From the NCBI RefSeq assembly GCF_004137085.1, contig NZ_QYBC01000030.1, positions 1-43,825 on the forward strand: a stretch of 43,825 bases of DNA. The letters run 5' to 3'. Position numbers and translations under genes: made by a program. This document shows, in pieces, positions 1 to 9,273 of this stretch. Under the pieces are notes generated by a model. It was not told where the DNA came from. It did no database searches and saw only the letters and a list, made by a program, of their open reading frames with translations. The first letter of the stretch is position 1. Each line of letters starts with the position of its first letter. The DNA is from Lichenibacterium ramalinae (GTDB lineage: Bacteria; Pseudomonadota; Alphaproteobacteria; Rhizobiales; Beijerinckiaceae).

Positions 1-21
1 GGCATTCTTGTGGATGTTCAT
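1..21 (-). CDS. IS481-family transposase, first seven residues
   Basis: Only the start of the gene is present: ATG at 19-21 on the minus strand and the residues MNIHKNA, running off the window edge. A Shine-Dalgarno-like GGGAGGG lies about five bases upstream. MNIHKNA is the usual beginning of DDE transposases of the IS481 group, which then continue into a helix-turn-helix and an RNase H-like catalytic domain. Those parts cannot be seen here, so the call rests on the seven residues and the adjacent terminal repeat. Confidence 0.6.
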
Positions 22-82
22 CCGGTCCCTCCCTTGGGGCTGAAGCGTCGCAACCTCAGCTTCCTCGGTTCGGATCGGATGG

Positions 83-1802
<1,720 letters not shown>

Positions 1803-1822
1803 TCAGAGCCCATCTGGTATGA

Positions 1823-3160
1823 TCAGTCAACCAGGTGAGGCCGCCCGAGACGGATCGCCTCGAAGTAGTCGTCGTGGCCGACCTGTCCGCCCTTGAGTGC
1901 GACTTCGAGGCCGTCGAAGGCGGCGTGGTCGCTGAACGCCGTGCAGAGCGGCGATCCCGGCGTCTGCGGCAGCGGCAGCCGGGTCCGCAGGGCGAAGACG
2001 TCGAGCTCCCGAAGGGCATGCGAGGAGGTGTCGCCGCCCGCCACCACGGCCCGCCGCAGTCCGTGCCGCTCGACGAGGGCGCGGAGGATGCGGCCCAGCC
2101 CGCGTCCGAGCCTGTGGCGTCCGTCGGGCAGGGCGTCGATGTCGGAGCCGAGGTCGCTGGCGGGTCCGAGCGCCGTGTGGAGGATCACGCTCCTGCCCTC
2201 GGCCAAGGCCCGTGAGCCCGCCGCCACGGCCTCCGCCAGGACCTCGTCGGGCACCGACACCATCCGGCGCGGGTCGAGCCCGACGCCGACGAAGCCGCCG
2301 TCGAGGGCGTGGCGGATCTGCCGTTCGGTGGTGGGCGAACAGGAGCCCGACACGACGGCGAGCCGGTCCACGGCGCCGGGATCGGGGAAGGCGGCGCGCC
2401 CCGGCGCGATGCCGGCCTCCGTCCAGGCCGGCGACAGCGCGTATTCGACGCCGGACGAGCCGACCACGAAACGGCGGCCCCGCCGTCCCGTCCAGAGGAT
2501 GTCGCCGGCGGCACGCTGGCTGCCGGGATCGGCGACGTCGATCAGCAGCACGCCGGGCGCGTCGGCCAGGGCCGCGGCGAGGCGCGCGTCGCGATCCTCG
2601 GCCTGCAGGTCGGCGAGGTCGAGCAGGGCGCAGCCGCGCTCCGTCTGCAGCGCCAGGTGACGGCGGAGGTCGGCCTCGTGCATCGGCGTCACGGGATGGC
2701 GGCTCATCACCGGGTGGCGGTCGATGCGGAACGTCTCCCCCCGATAGGCGGCGAACAGCGTGCCGAACGCGGTGTAGCGCTTGAGTTGCGGCGCCCCGAC
2801 GACCAGGGGCACGGTCGCCTGGTCGAAGATCGTCGCGCCGATGTCGATCGCGCGGCCGATGCTGCCGATGTCCGGCGCCGAATCGAAGGTCGAACAGACC
2901 TTGTAGTGGCACAGCGCCGCCCCTTGCCCGTGCAGCCACCGCAGCGCCGGGGTGAGATGCACGTCCATCCAGGCCGGGCTCTGGCTGCGGCTCGTCCCGG
3001 CGATGCCGATCGCCGACACGGGACCGAGGCGCGCCAGCTGGTCGGGCGAGGGGATGTCGAGGAACAGCGCAGTCGGCACGCCGCGCGACTCGAGCGCCTC
3101 CATGGCGTCGGTGGAGCCGGTGAGGTCGTCGCCGTAGAACGACAGGAGAAGGTCAGGCAT
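1823..3160 (-). CDS. oiaK: 3-oxo-isoapionate kinase-like, DUF1537 four-carbon acid sugar kinase family
   Basis: The 445-residue protein belongs to the two-domain DUF1537 (OtnK/DtnK/OiaK) kinases. The N-terminal substrate domain opens with LLLSFYGDDLTGSTDAMEAL, including the GDDLTGSTD motif. The C-terminal nucleotide-binding domain shows VVSGSCSPTTERQI near 290, VVAGGDTSSHAL near 390 and a late VALKGGQVG segment. OiaK phosphorylates 3-oxo-isoapionate to its 4-phosphate, the substrate of the RuBisCO-like protein next door. The ATG at 3160 follows GGAGG and overlaps the end of the RuBisCO-like gene by eight bases, so translation is probably coupled. Related kinases act on D-threonate or D-erythronate, so the substrate is inferred from the neighbours. 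Confidence 0.78.
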   Translation of the reverse strand: MPDLLLSFYGDDLTGSTDAMEALESRGVPTALFLDIPSPDQLARLGPVSAIGIAGTSRSQSPAWMDVHLTPALRWLHGQGAALCHYKVCSTFDSAPDIGSIGRAIDIGATIFDQATVPLVVGAPQLKRYTAFGTLFAAYRGETFRIDRHPVMSRHPVTPMHEADLRRHLALQTERGCALLDLADLQAEDRDARLAAALADAPGVLLIDVADPGSQRAAGDILWTGRRGRRFVVGSSGVEYALSPAWTEAGIAPGRAAFPDPGAVDRLAVVSGSCSPTTERQIRHALDGGFVGVGLDPRRMVSVPDEVLAEAVAAGSRALAEGRSVILHTALGPASDLGSDIDALPDGRHRLGRGLGRILRALVERHGLRRAVVAGGDTSSHALRELDVFALRTRLPLPQTPGSPLCTAFSDHAAFDGLEVALKGGQVGHDDYFEAIRLGRPHLVD

Positions 3161-4442
3161 CGCCGGAGGGACCTCCGAACTTGGCGAGGCTCTGTGCCAG
3201 TTCCGGGTGGTCGGCGGCGTAGTCGGCGAGCGACACCCCCGCGACGGCGGCGTCCCAGGCCTGGCGGACGGCCCGTACGCCCGCGGCCGGACCGCCCGGA
3301 TGGCTGACGACGCCGCCGCCGCACAGGTACATGAGGTCCAGGGTGCGGCCGGTCCGCTCGAAGGTTTCCGGCGCCTGTCCACCCCACTGGCCCGAACACA
3401 CGACCGGCAGGGCCGTGTCGCGCTCCGAGAACATCGGCGTCGTGACGTCGCCGAAGGACGACACGAAGGAACTGTCCGGCTCCCAGTATTTGGCTCCGAT
3501 GCCGTTGATCTGGAACTGGTCGACGCCGAGCAGGCGCCAGAACTTCTGGTACACGCGGAAGCTCATGCCGAGGCCCGGATGCCGCGTGAGCAGGTCCCAG
3601 CCGGCCCGGTGGGCGTGCAGGGCGAGGCGGCTCCGCTTGCGCAGGAAATTCATGCCGCCGAAGCCGACCGACTGGATGGCGATCACGGCGGCGTTGCCGC
3701 CGGCATCCGCGACCGTGTCGTGGTCGCGCAGCATCTGCTCCGGATCGGAACTGGAGATGTTGAAGGCGTACATGACCTTCTTGCCGGTCTTCTGCTCGCG
3801 GTCGAGGACAATCGGCATGATGGCGCGGACGCGGTCGGCCAGGCTGGAATAGGCCGGGCTCATCAGCTTCTCGTCGTCCTTGATGAAGTCCACGTCGGCG
3901 TCGACGAGTTCGCGCACCATGGCGGCCGTCTCCGCCGGCCGCAGGCCCAGCGCGGGTTTGACGATGGTGCCGATGAGCGGGCGTCCCACCACATTGGTCA
4001 GGCGCCGGCTGCCCGACGTGCCGAACTGCGGTCCCGGATAGGCCTTGGCGAAGGCCGGCGGCAGCGCCATGTCGACGACGCGGATCCCCGACAGCTGTCG
4101 GATCGAATAGGTCCCGCCGATCGCGATCGTCATCAGCGCGGCGAGGTCGGTCCCGACGGCATCGAGCGGGAAATCGATGTCGACGTCCGCGCGGTGGAAG
4201 GGCCCCGCGTCGGATGCGACCTGGCCGTCAGGAGTCCCGAAGGAGGGCGCGTCGACAGGCGGCAGCGGCCGGATCCCGACGACCCGGGCTGCAACGCGCG
4301 CCTTCAGTTCGGGCGTCTCACCGGGGAGCGCCACGAAGGTGCCGGTCGACTGGTCGCTGGCGATCTTCGCGGCGACCCGGTCGACGTCGCCGGGCGTCTC
4401 GACGCGGTAGGTCAGGCGGATGACGTCGTGCGGGATGTTCAA
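3153..4442 (-). CDS. oiaX: RuBisCO-like protein, probable 3-oxo-isoapionate-4-phosphate transcarboxylase/hydrolase
   Basis: This is a form IV RuBisCO-like protein of 429 residues. The metal/carbamate triad is present in DFIKDDEKL (Lys188, Asp190, Glu191), as are the TIVKPALGL strand (Lys162), LALHAHRAG, the loop-6 equivalent GAKYWEPD and CSGQWGG. The second lysine of the RuBisCO TIKPK motif is Ala here, and the His of loop 5 is replaced (QFQING), so it is not a CO2-fixing enzyme. OiaX members split 3-oxo-isoapionate 4-phosphate into 3-phosphoglycerate and glycolate. The related XrpA decarboxylates it to L-erythrulose 1-phosphate. I favour OiaX because no erythrulose-phosphate isomerase lies nearby. 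I chose the TTG at 4442 because it overlaps the upstream stop as TTGA, has GGGAG seven bases before it, and gives a family-like N-terminus. Confidence 0.78.
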   Translation of the reverse strand: MNIPHDVIRLTYRVETPGDVDRVAAKIASDQSTGTFVALPGETPELKARVAARVVGIRPLPPVDAPSFGTPDGQVASDAGPFHRADVDIDFPLDAVGTDLAALMTIAIGGTYSIRQLSGIRVVDMALPPAFAKAYPGPQFGTSGSRRLTNVVGRPLIGTIVKPALGLRPAETAAMVRELVDADVDFIKDDEKLMSPAYSSLADRVRAIMPIVLDREQKTGKKVMYAFNISSSDPEQMLRDHDTVADAGGNAAVIAIQSVGFGGMNFLRKRSRLALHAHRAGWDLLTRHPGLGMSFRVYQKFWRLLGVDQFQINGIGAKYWEPDSSFVSSFGDVTTPMFSERDTALPVVCSGQWGGQAPETFERTGRTLDLMYLCGGGVVSHPGGPAAGVRAVRQAWDAAVAGVSLADYAADHPELAQSLAKFGGPSGDA

Positions 4443-4660
4443 AGGTCGGCTCCCGTGAACAAGGCCGTGGTCCGGAGGCGGTGAGGCCCGGAGGCGCGCC
4501 GCTCGGTGAGCGACAGGAAGACGAAGACCACGATGCCGAAGGCCGCCAGGCAGCAGCCGAGCGTGACCAGCGCGGCCGGGTAACCGCCCGACACCTGCCG
4601 GATCCAGCCGGTGACAAACGGGCCGATGAAGCCACCAAGGACCAGGCGTTCGTGGTGCAT
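4439..4660 (-). pseudogene. MFS transporter remnant, last two membrane helices only
   Basis: The 73-residue frame keeps a good start (ATG at 4660 after GGGGAGGG) but jumps after about seven residues into the C-terminal end of an anion:cation-symporter-type MFS carrier. It contains LGGFIGPFVTGWIRQVSGG, then a hydrophobic helix (YPAALVTLGCCLAAFG) and a short polar tail. Normal members have about 420-440 residues and twelve helices. The likely event is an in-frame internal deletion that kept the leader, ribosome binding site and stop. The stop overlaps the TTG start of the RuBisCO-like gene, so translation of the remnant may still feed the downstream gene. It was probably the original importer of this locus. 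Confidence 0.6.
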
Positions 4661-4688
4661 GTGCGACCCTCCCCAAGGTCAGCGACGC

Positions 4689-4712
4689 TATGATAGTGTT
4701 TATGTCATCATA
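4689..4712. promoter_or_regulatory. operator-like dyad over the -10 box
   Basis: The top strand shows TATGAT, twelve bases, then ATCATA (4689-4712). Nested inside is a tighter TATG-N4-CATA palindrome at 4701-4712. Both overlap the predicted -10 box, which would suit repression. AT-rich short dyads of this kind are common targets of GntR-family repressors, but no such regulator lies in the window, so the partner is unknown. Confidence 0.4.
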
Positions 4713-4735
4713 CCATTATGAGGAAGTTCAGCCAA
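4707..4735 (-). promoter_or_regulatory. sigma70-type promoter of the apionate operon
   Basis: On the minus strand TTGGCT (4730-4735) and TATGAT (4707-4712) are separated by exactly 17 bases, a near-consensus housekeeping promoter. It points at the MFS remnant and the enzymes behind it, with the first start codon about 47 bases downstream of the -10 box. Confidence 0.55.
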
Positions 4736-4740
4736 CGTCA

Positions 4741-5000
4741 ACGCCGCCTCTGGTGACGTCCTTGGTGCGATGAGGACCGGCACTCCAGCACGTCGAGCCG
4801 CTTCTTCGATCCCTTGGTATCGCTCCGAGGATCGTCAGCCTGCGGTGCGCGGACCGGGCGTGGCGGCGCGCGGCCAGCGCGATGGCGAGGGCTGCCCCGG
4901 CGAGCGCGAGGGCGGTGGGCGCAAGCGAGGCAGAGCCCCAGCGTGTCGCTCCATGATGGATTGATCAGTCCAAAAAAACCTCGATCGGCGGCTCGCCGCA
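4741..5000. other. gene-free stretch with eroded coding traces
   Basis: No intact gene is visible. One minus-strand frame (about 4745-4945) encodes a hydrophobic Ala/Leu-rich run resembling the last helix of an exporter (SLAPTALALAGAALAIALAA), without a start codon. This may be the remains of an efflux gene that was divergent from the TetR-like remnant. Confidence 0.25.
4957..4972. promoter_or_regulatory. 16-bp near-palindrome, candidate TetR-type operator
   Basis: TGGATTGATCAGTCCA is a palindrome apart from one base pair, centred on TGATCA. It lies directly before the TetR-family remnant, where such regulators usually bind their own divergent promoter. Function is inferred from position and symmetry. 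Confidence 0.35.
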
Positions 5001-5270
5001 AACAAGGCTGAGCGGGCGATCACCGCGTCCGAGCGGCGCGCGAACCGGGACGCCATCAGGGCGAGCGTCGAAGCGGCGGTCGCAGTAGGCGAGCTGCGCG
5101 CCGACACGGTGATCGCGGGGTTGGCGACGATGCTCGACGGCGTCCTGCTCGGTTTATCGATCCAGGCGCTCGACGGCGCGACACTGGCCGATGTCGACGC
5201 ATCCGTGACGGGCGCGCTCAGCGCCTGGGACCCCTACGGATCCGGCGACAGGCCTGCTGAAAAACCGTGA
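5001..5270 (+). pseudogene. TetR-family regulator remnant, C-terminal half
   Basis: The open frame 5001-5270 encodes 89 residues that read like the ligand-binding C-terminal part of a TetR-family repressor: RDAIRASVEAAVAVGELRAD followed by TVIAGLATMLDGVLLG and an acidic-hydrophobic end. An in-frame stop lies at 4962-4964, and there is no N-terminal helix-turn-helix or plausible start. Full-length relatives have about 190-210 residues, so the DNA-binding half has been lost. It sits at the border of the damaged apionate locus. Confidence 0.5.
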
Positions 5271-5426
5271 AGGGAACGGGCGAAATGCCCCTAGGCACCT
5301 CATTCCGGCTCGCGCACGACCCACCAGGTCTCTCGGCAGCGCGTCGGCGGAGGTCCGCGCGACAGGCGCAGACCTGCATGTAGGCGGCCAACGCATCCCT
5401 GGCCGAAAGCGGCGTGCGACGGGCGT

Positions 5427-5451
5427 CCGGCAGGCCCTCGGGGCCCGCCGG
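5427..5451 (-). terminator. GC-rich hairpin after the first DUF2382 gene
   Basis: Two stacked stems (CCGGC/GCCGG and GGCCC/GGGCC, one mismatch between them) close on a three-base loop. The hairpin lies 15 bases past the stop at 5466. There is no clear U-tract, so its role as a terminator is uncertain. Confidence 0.4.
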
Positions 5452-5465
5452 GGCGTGGGCTCAGG

Positions 5466-6599
5466 TCACCGGGCGGCCTTGATCTCGGCGAGCGTCCGGT
5501 TCAGGTGCACGTGCCGGTCGACGTGATCCACCCAGGACAGCGGCACGTAATGGTGCTGGCCGTCCGGCGAGGTGGTCTTGGCGAGCTTGATGCGGTCCGT
5601 GCCCTCCATGTGGTCCACGGTGCCGATCTTGGTGCCGTCCGAGGCATAGACCTCCATGTGCTCCACGATGCGGCCGTCGTCGCTGCCTTCCCTGACGGCG
5701 CCGGTCGCCATGCCGGCGGTGGTCGCCGTGGCGGCGGTCGCCGCGGTGCGGCCGTCCTCGATCTCGACCTCGGTGTGGCGCACCGAGTCGTGGATCGTCT
5801 CCGTCCGGTCCCGGGCCTCCTTGCGCAGCGAGATCTCCTCGACGACGCGCGCCTCCTTGGAGACGACCGCCTCCTCGGCGAACTCTTCGAGTTCGATGGT
5901 GCGGTCCTGGAACATGGCATCGGTGGCGCTGACGGCACGGTCCACAGGGCGGCGGTCGACCTGGACGGTCTCGCTGCGGAGCGTCACCTGCTCGTCGACG
6001 GCCGTCTCCACCACGTAGCTGCGCACGCGCAGGCGACCGTGGCTGACCTCGCGCTTGCCGACGTTCAGACGTTCCTCGTAGACGGGAATGGCATCCTCAC
6101 GGCCCGTCGCACCCGTGTCGCGACCGACGCTCGGCACCGTCGCGCCGCGTGTCGACGCCGCCACCTGCGTCGCAGAGGTTGCCGCTGCGGCCGTGCCGAC
6201 GGCCGGCGCCCCAAAGCCCGTCCAGCCCTCGCTGCGCCACGTGGTCTCGCGTTGGTCCATGTCCACGGCGCCGTCGCGGTCGAGGATGTCGAGGACACGG
6301 TCGCTGTCGACCTGCCCGGTCCTGACCGAGACGAGGTAGCCGCCCCGGCGCAGGCCCTCGGCGTAGGAGTAGCGGTCCTCCTCCGGCATGAACATGTCCT
6401 TGAGGCTCGCCAGGAAGCCTTCGTGTTCGGGAACCGAAGCCGTGCCGGTCGCAGTCCCGCCGCCTTCGACGATGGCGATATCGCCGCGGGAAACCCCCGC
6501 CGCCTCAAGGTCGGAGGCGGCCTGCTGGGCCGCGCCCTTGGTGTCGAAGAATGCCGTGAGCGAGCGCGACGGCGCCGCCGTGTTCTGGGTGAAGCTCAT
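5466..6599 (-). CDS. YsnF/AvaK-domain (DUF2382) stress protein with PRC-barrel tail
   Basis: The 377-residue protein has three parts. Residues 1-130 resemble the general-stress 17M/YflT-like domain (SLTAFFDTKGAAQQAASDL, then YAEGLRRGGYLVSV) and end with a WRSEGW motif. Residues about 173-290 form a DUF2382 domain starting IPVYEERLNVGKREVSHG, rich in charged beta-strand heptads. Residues about 312-375 resemble a PRC-barrel/DUF2171 domain (VYASDGTKIGTVDHMEG and YVPLSWVDHVD). There is no signal peptide or membrane helix, so a cytoplasmic location is expected. It is clearly a paralogue of the gene at 7908-9149, with the same order of domains. DUF2382 proteins are linked to stress and photosynthetic-type reaction-centre-like PRC barrels, but no biochemical role is established. 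Confidence 0.75.
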   Translation of the reverse strand: MSFTQNTAAPSRSLTAFFDTKGAAQQAASDLEAAGVSRGDIAIVEGGGTATGTASVPEHEGFLASLKDMFMPEEDRYSYAEGLRRGGYLVSVRTGQVDSDRVLDILDRDGAVDMDQRETTWRSEGWTGFGAPAVGTAAAATSATQVAASTRGATVPSVGRDTGATGREDAIPVYEERLNVGKREVSHGRLRVRSYVVETAVDEQVTLRSETVQVDRRPVDRAVSATDAMFQDRTIELEEFAEEAVVSKEARVVEEISLRKEARDRTETIHDSVRHTEVEIEDGRTAATAATATTAGMATGAVREGSDDGRIVEHMEVYASDGTKIGTVDHMEGTDRIKLAKTTSPDGQHHYVPLSWVDHVDRHVHLNRTLAEIKAAR

Positions 6600-6900
6600 G
6601 TTCGGACCTCGTTGACGGTGCGACGGGACTGGAGAAGCCGAGACGCGATCCCGACGCTGTTCGGGCCTCGGTCAAAAGCACGGCAACGGCTTGCGCCTGC
6701 ACGTGCCCAAGGGGAATGGGCGGTTCTTCGACCACCCAGAAGTTGAAGCGACACCATGGCCGGCGGACGGTTTCGAGCCGAATGCGCCCAGGGTCGAAGA
6801 TTTCGCCGACCGTCATGGTTCCGAACCGCTCAAGCGCGGCGGCCCGGGGCCTGTCGACATCGACACCGGATGCCGCGACGTCCGCAAAACGTCGCCCGCA
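6600..6900. other. intergenic region without a recognisable gene
   Basis: This 300-base gap between two minus-strand genes shows no convincing coding frame on either strand and no clear terminator. It probably holds the promoter of the DUF2382 gene at 5466-6599, but I could not pick boxes with confidence. Confidence 0.4.
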
Positions 6901-7158
6901 TCAATCAGGCCACCGCGCCCGCACCGTCTCGCCAGCAGCCTGCGCGGCGGCCGGCGTCGCATAGGCATCCGCGCCGACGCGGAGAACGATGGTCCCGAAC
7001 CGGCGGATCTCCCATCGGAAGCCATGGGCCGGCGGCGGTGCGCGGATCACGAAGACGCCCAGGATAGAAGCGGCACGGCGCTCCTGGTGACGGGCGTGCC
7101 GGGCCTCGCGGGCGCGTGTCGCGCGATCGTCGAGGGCGATGATCGTCCGGTCTTCCAT
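6901..7158 (-). CDS. small hypothetical protein
   Basis: The 85-residue product is not a family I can name. The N-terminal half is highly charged and Arg/Ala-rich (ATRAREARHARHQERR). The C-terminal half has a compact hydrophobic-aromatic core (FRWEIRRFGTIVLRVG) followed by YATPAAAQAAGE, a pattern seen in short conserved hypotheticals of Methylobacterium-like bacteria. I chose the ATG at 7158 because it overlaps the preceding stop as TGATG, which implies translational coupling to the DUF2382 gene upstream. A GTG one codon earlier is also possible. No signal peptide or membrane segment is present. Confidence 0.5.
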   Translation of the reverse strand: MEDRTIIALDDRATRAREARHARHQERRAASILGVFVIRAPPPAHGFRWEIRRFGTIVLRVGADAYATPAAAQAAGETVRARWPD

Positions 7159-7796
7159 CACGGTCCCTCTCGCCCGGGCGATGGGTCGATCGCCAGGTCC
7201 CGACCGGACCGGCGCTCGCCGTCGCCCGGTGTCGAAGGGGTGCCGGGCCGATCGGATGCCGTGTCGACGACGGTCACGGCGGCGTCACGGCCCGGCGCCG
7301 CATCGCCGGACCTGTTTTGCCCGATGGCATCGCGGCGTTCGACCACGACCCGCTGACGCCGGAGCGTCACGGGTTGCCGGACGGCCTCGCGGTCCCTCAC
7401 GTGGCGGATGCGGAGTTCCTCGACGAGCACGAGTTGCTTCACGACGACGAGGCGCTCCTCGACCACCGGGATGATGGTCGTGTCGCCCTCGGCCCGCGCC
7501 TCGGGCACGACGTCGACGATCCGGTCCATCGGCACGCGCGTGACCTCGACGCGGTAGCGCTCCAGTTCGGCCTCCGCCACGGCATCGACGGTCTCGGTGC
7601 GGGTATGGACTCGGACGCGGCCGACCGACGTCCGTCGCTTGTCGAGCTTCAGGTGCTCCTCGACGACCTGGAGGACATCCTCGGACACGCCCGGGGACGG
7701 CGGCGTGGCCGCGATGGGCTTGCCCGCCGACCCGATGTCTCCCCGGTCGTCGACCCTCGACGTCCGCGACTCGGAAACCCTGGGCAGGTCGGACAT
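7158..7796 (-). CDS. DUF2382 (YsnF/AvaK) protein, stand-alone domain
   Basis: The 212-residue protein carries only the DUF2382 unit, with residues about 35-165 reading VLQVVEEHLKLDKRRTSVGR, then VEVTRVPMDRIVDVVPEARA and IPVVEERLVVVKQLVLVEEL. It lacks the N-terminal stress domain and the PRC barrel of its two neighbours, and ends in a disordered Gly/Arg/Pro-rich tail. The ATG at 7796 follows GAGG and gives the natural start MSDLPRV; an in-frame start further upstream has no ribosome binding site. Its stop overlaps the start of the small gene at 6901-7158. The three DUF2382 genes on one strand suggest a shared job, perhaps as interacting subunits. Confidence 0.7.
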   Translation of the reverse strand: MSDLPRVSESRTSRVDDRGDIGSAGKPIAATPPSPGVSEDVLQVVEEHLKLDKRRTSVGRVRVHTRTETVDAVAEAELERYRVEVTRVPMDRIVDVVPEARAEGDTTIIPVVEERLVVVKQLVLVEELRIRHVRDREAVRQPVTLRRQRVVVERRDAIGQNRSGDAAPGRDAAVTVVDTASDRPGTPSTPGDGERRSGRDLAIDPSPGREGP

Positions 7797-7907
7797 GGTC
7801 GGCACCTCATGGCGAAGGGGAAGGCCGGGCGCGGGCGACATCCTCGTCGCCCGCGCTCCGGACCCGTGTCGGGCAGCCTGCTCAGGCGGCCCGATCGGGC
7901 AACTTGG

Positions 7908-9149
7908 TCAGGCGGCCTGCCAGCGCCGCATGGCCTCGCCGGCCGCGATGCCCAGCACGACCTTGCCGTCCACCGTCTTGACGAGGTCCATAGGCAGCAG
8001 GTGGTGCTGGCCATCGGCTGCCGTATCGAGGCGCTTCAGCTTCAACATGGCACCGTCGACACGGTCCACGATGCCGACATGCCCGCCGTCCGAGCCCACG
8101 ACCTCCAGGTCCTTGGCGATCCGTGCCGCGAGGGGGCCGCCCAGCCCGGCCGATCCCGTCCCGACGGTCCGTCCGTCCTCGATGTCGACCTTGGTGCTGC
8201 GAACGCTGTCGTGCACCGTTTCGGTGCGGTCGGTGACGTCCTTGCGGATGCCGATCTCCTCGACGACGCGCGCGGTCTTGGCGACCACGGCTTCCTCGCC
8301 GATCTCCTCCATCTCGATGGTGCGCTCCGCGAAAGCGTCGGCGGCGAGCGTCGCCACGGGCCGGTCCACGGCATGACGGTCGATGCTGACCGTCTCGTCG
8401 CGAAGCGTGACGTTCTCCGACACCTCGCGTTCCACCACGTAGCTGTGCAGGCGAACCTTGCCGCGGCTGACGGCGCGCTTGCCGACGTTGAGGCGCTCCT
8501 CGACGACCTGCACGACATCCTCGGCGCCCCGACCCGAGGCATTGCCGGCGATGGCCGGCTTCGCCGGTGCCGGTACGGGTGCCCTGGCGGCGGGCACCGG
8601 GGTTGCGACGCTGTCGGTCGCCACCAGGCGCGCAGGCGCGGCCGTCGCCGCCAATGCCATGTCCATGGCGCCGCCGGCCGTGGCCGTCGAGGCCATGGCG
8701 GTGGAGGCCATGGCGGTGGAGGTCGTGGCGGTGGAGGCCGTCGAGGTCGAGGCCGTCGTCGATGGGCCGGCCCAACCCTCGCTGCGCCACGCCGCTTCGT
8801 GCTCGTCGAGATCGATAGTGCCGTGTTCGTCGAGGATGGCGACGGCACGGTCGAGGTGGGCGTCGTCGATATGGGCGGTCAGCATGACGTGTCCGCGGCG
8901 GAGGCCTTCGGCATAGGTGTCGTGGTCGTCCGTGCCGCCGAACAACTCTTCCAGCGAGGCCCAGAAACCGCCCTTCCTCGCCGTCGCGCCGGTGCCGTCG
9001 CGCCCGTCATCGACGCCCAGGCTGTCCGGCGACACGGTGACGTCGTTCGCCGGCACGCCGGACTGGCGCAGCTTGTTGGCGGCGCTCTCGGCGTGGTCGC
9101 GATGCTCGTAGAAGGCCGTGACGGTGTGCTTCTGCAGGGTGGAAACCAT
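7908..9149 (-). CDS. YsnF/AvaK-domain (DUF2382) stress protein with low-complexity linker
   Basis: The 413-residue paralogue of the protein at 5466-6599 has the same plan. An N-terminal YflT/17M-like domain (TVTAFYEHRDHAESAANKL, YAEGLRRGHVMLTA) covers residues 1-125 and ends at WRSEGWAG. The DUF2382 domain (VVQVVEERLNVGKRAVSRGK) lies at about 212-330. A PRC-like end (VVGSDGGHVGIVDRVDG, LLPMDLVKTVDGKVVLG) covers about 345-405. Between residues 130 and 165 the linker is almost only Thr, Ser, Ala and Met, produced by short tandem DNA repeats. It lies upstream of the stand-alone DUF2382 gene and downstream of the membrane protein gene, all on the minus strand. Confidence 0.72.
   Translation of the reverse strand: MVSTLQKHTVTAFYEHRDHAESAANKLRQSGVPANDVTVSPDSLGVDDGRDGTGATARKGGFWASLEELFGGTDDHDTYAEGLRRGHVMLTAHIDDAHLDRAVAILDEHGTIDLDEHEAAWRSEGWAGPSTTASTSTASTATTSTAMASTAMASTATAGGAMDMALAATAAPARLVATDSVATPVPAARAPVPAPAKPAIAGNASGRGAEDVVQVVEERLNVGKRAVSRGKVRLHSYVVEREVSENVTLRDETVSIDRHAVDRPVATLAADAFAERTIEMEEIGEEAVVAKTARVVEEIGIRKDVTDRTETVHDSVRSTKVDIEDGRTVGTGSAGLGGPLAARIAKDLEVVGSDGGHVGIVDRVDGAMLKLKRLDTAADGQHHLLPMDLVKTVDGKVVLGIAAGEAMRRWQAA
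8690..8760. repeat. imperfect short tandem repeats in the linker
   Basis: The top strand repeats a unit close to GCCATGGCGGTGGAG several times, then drifts to GTCGAGGCC-like units. On the coding strand this yields the Thr/Ser/Ala/Met-rich linker of the DUF2382 protein. Replication slippage could change the linker length without breaking the frame, because the units are multiples of three. Confidence 0.6.
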
Positions 9150-9273
9150 GGTGTTGCCCTTTCTCGGTCGTCGTGCTGGTCGGGAGCGGCGGCGTTGGGA
9201 GCCGCCTGTCGTGTCGTGGGAGGTGCCGGGCGGCGCGTGACGCCGATCGGCTTGTTTCGGGGAGCCCGTCGGG

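Noticed and set aside
3153-4442. True RuBisCO large subunit
   Set aside because: The second Lys of the TIKPK motif and a loop-5 His are replaced, no small subunit is nearby, and the neighbours are sugar-acid enzymes.
4439-4676. Start of the RuBisCO-like gene further upstream, with about 78 extra residues
   Set aside because: The extra N-terminus is Arg/Pro/Leu-rich out-of-frame translation of the MFS remnant. The TTG with overlapping stop and ribosome binding site is the better start.
6505-6816. 103-residue frame overlapping the start of a DUF2382 gene
   Set aside because: It runs through the start of the DUF2382 gene in another frame and shows no motif or ribosome binding site.
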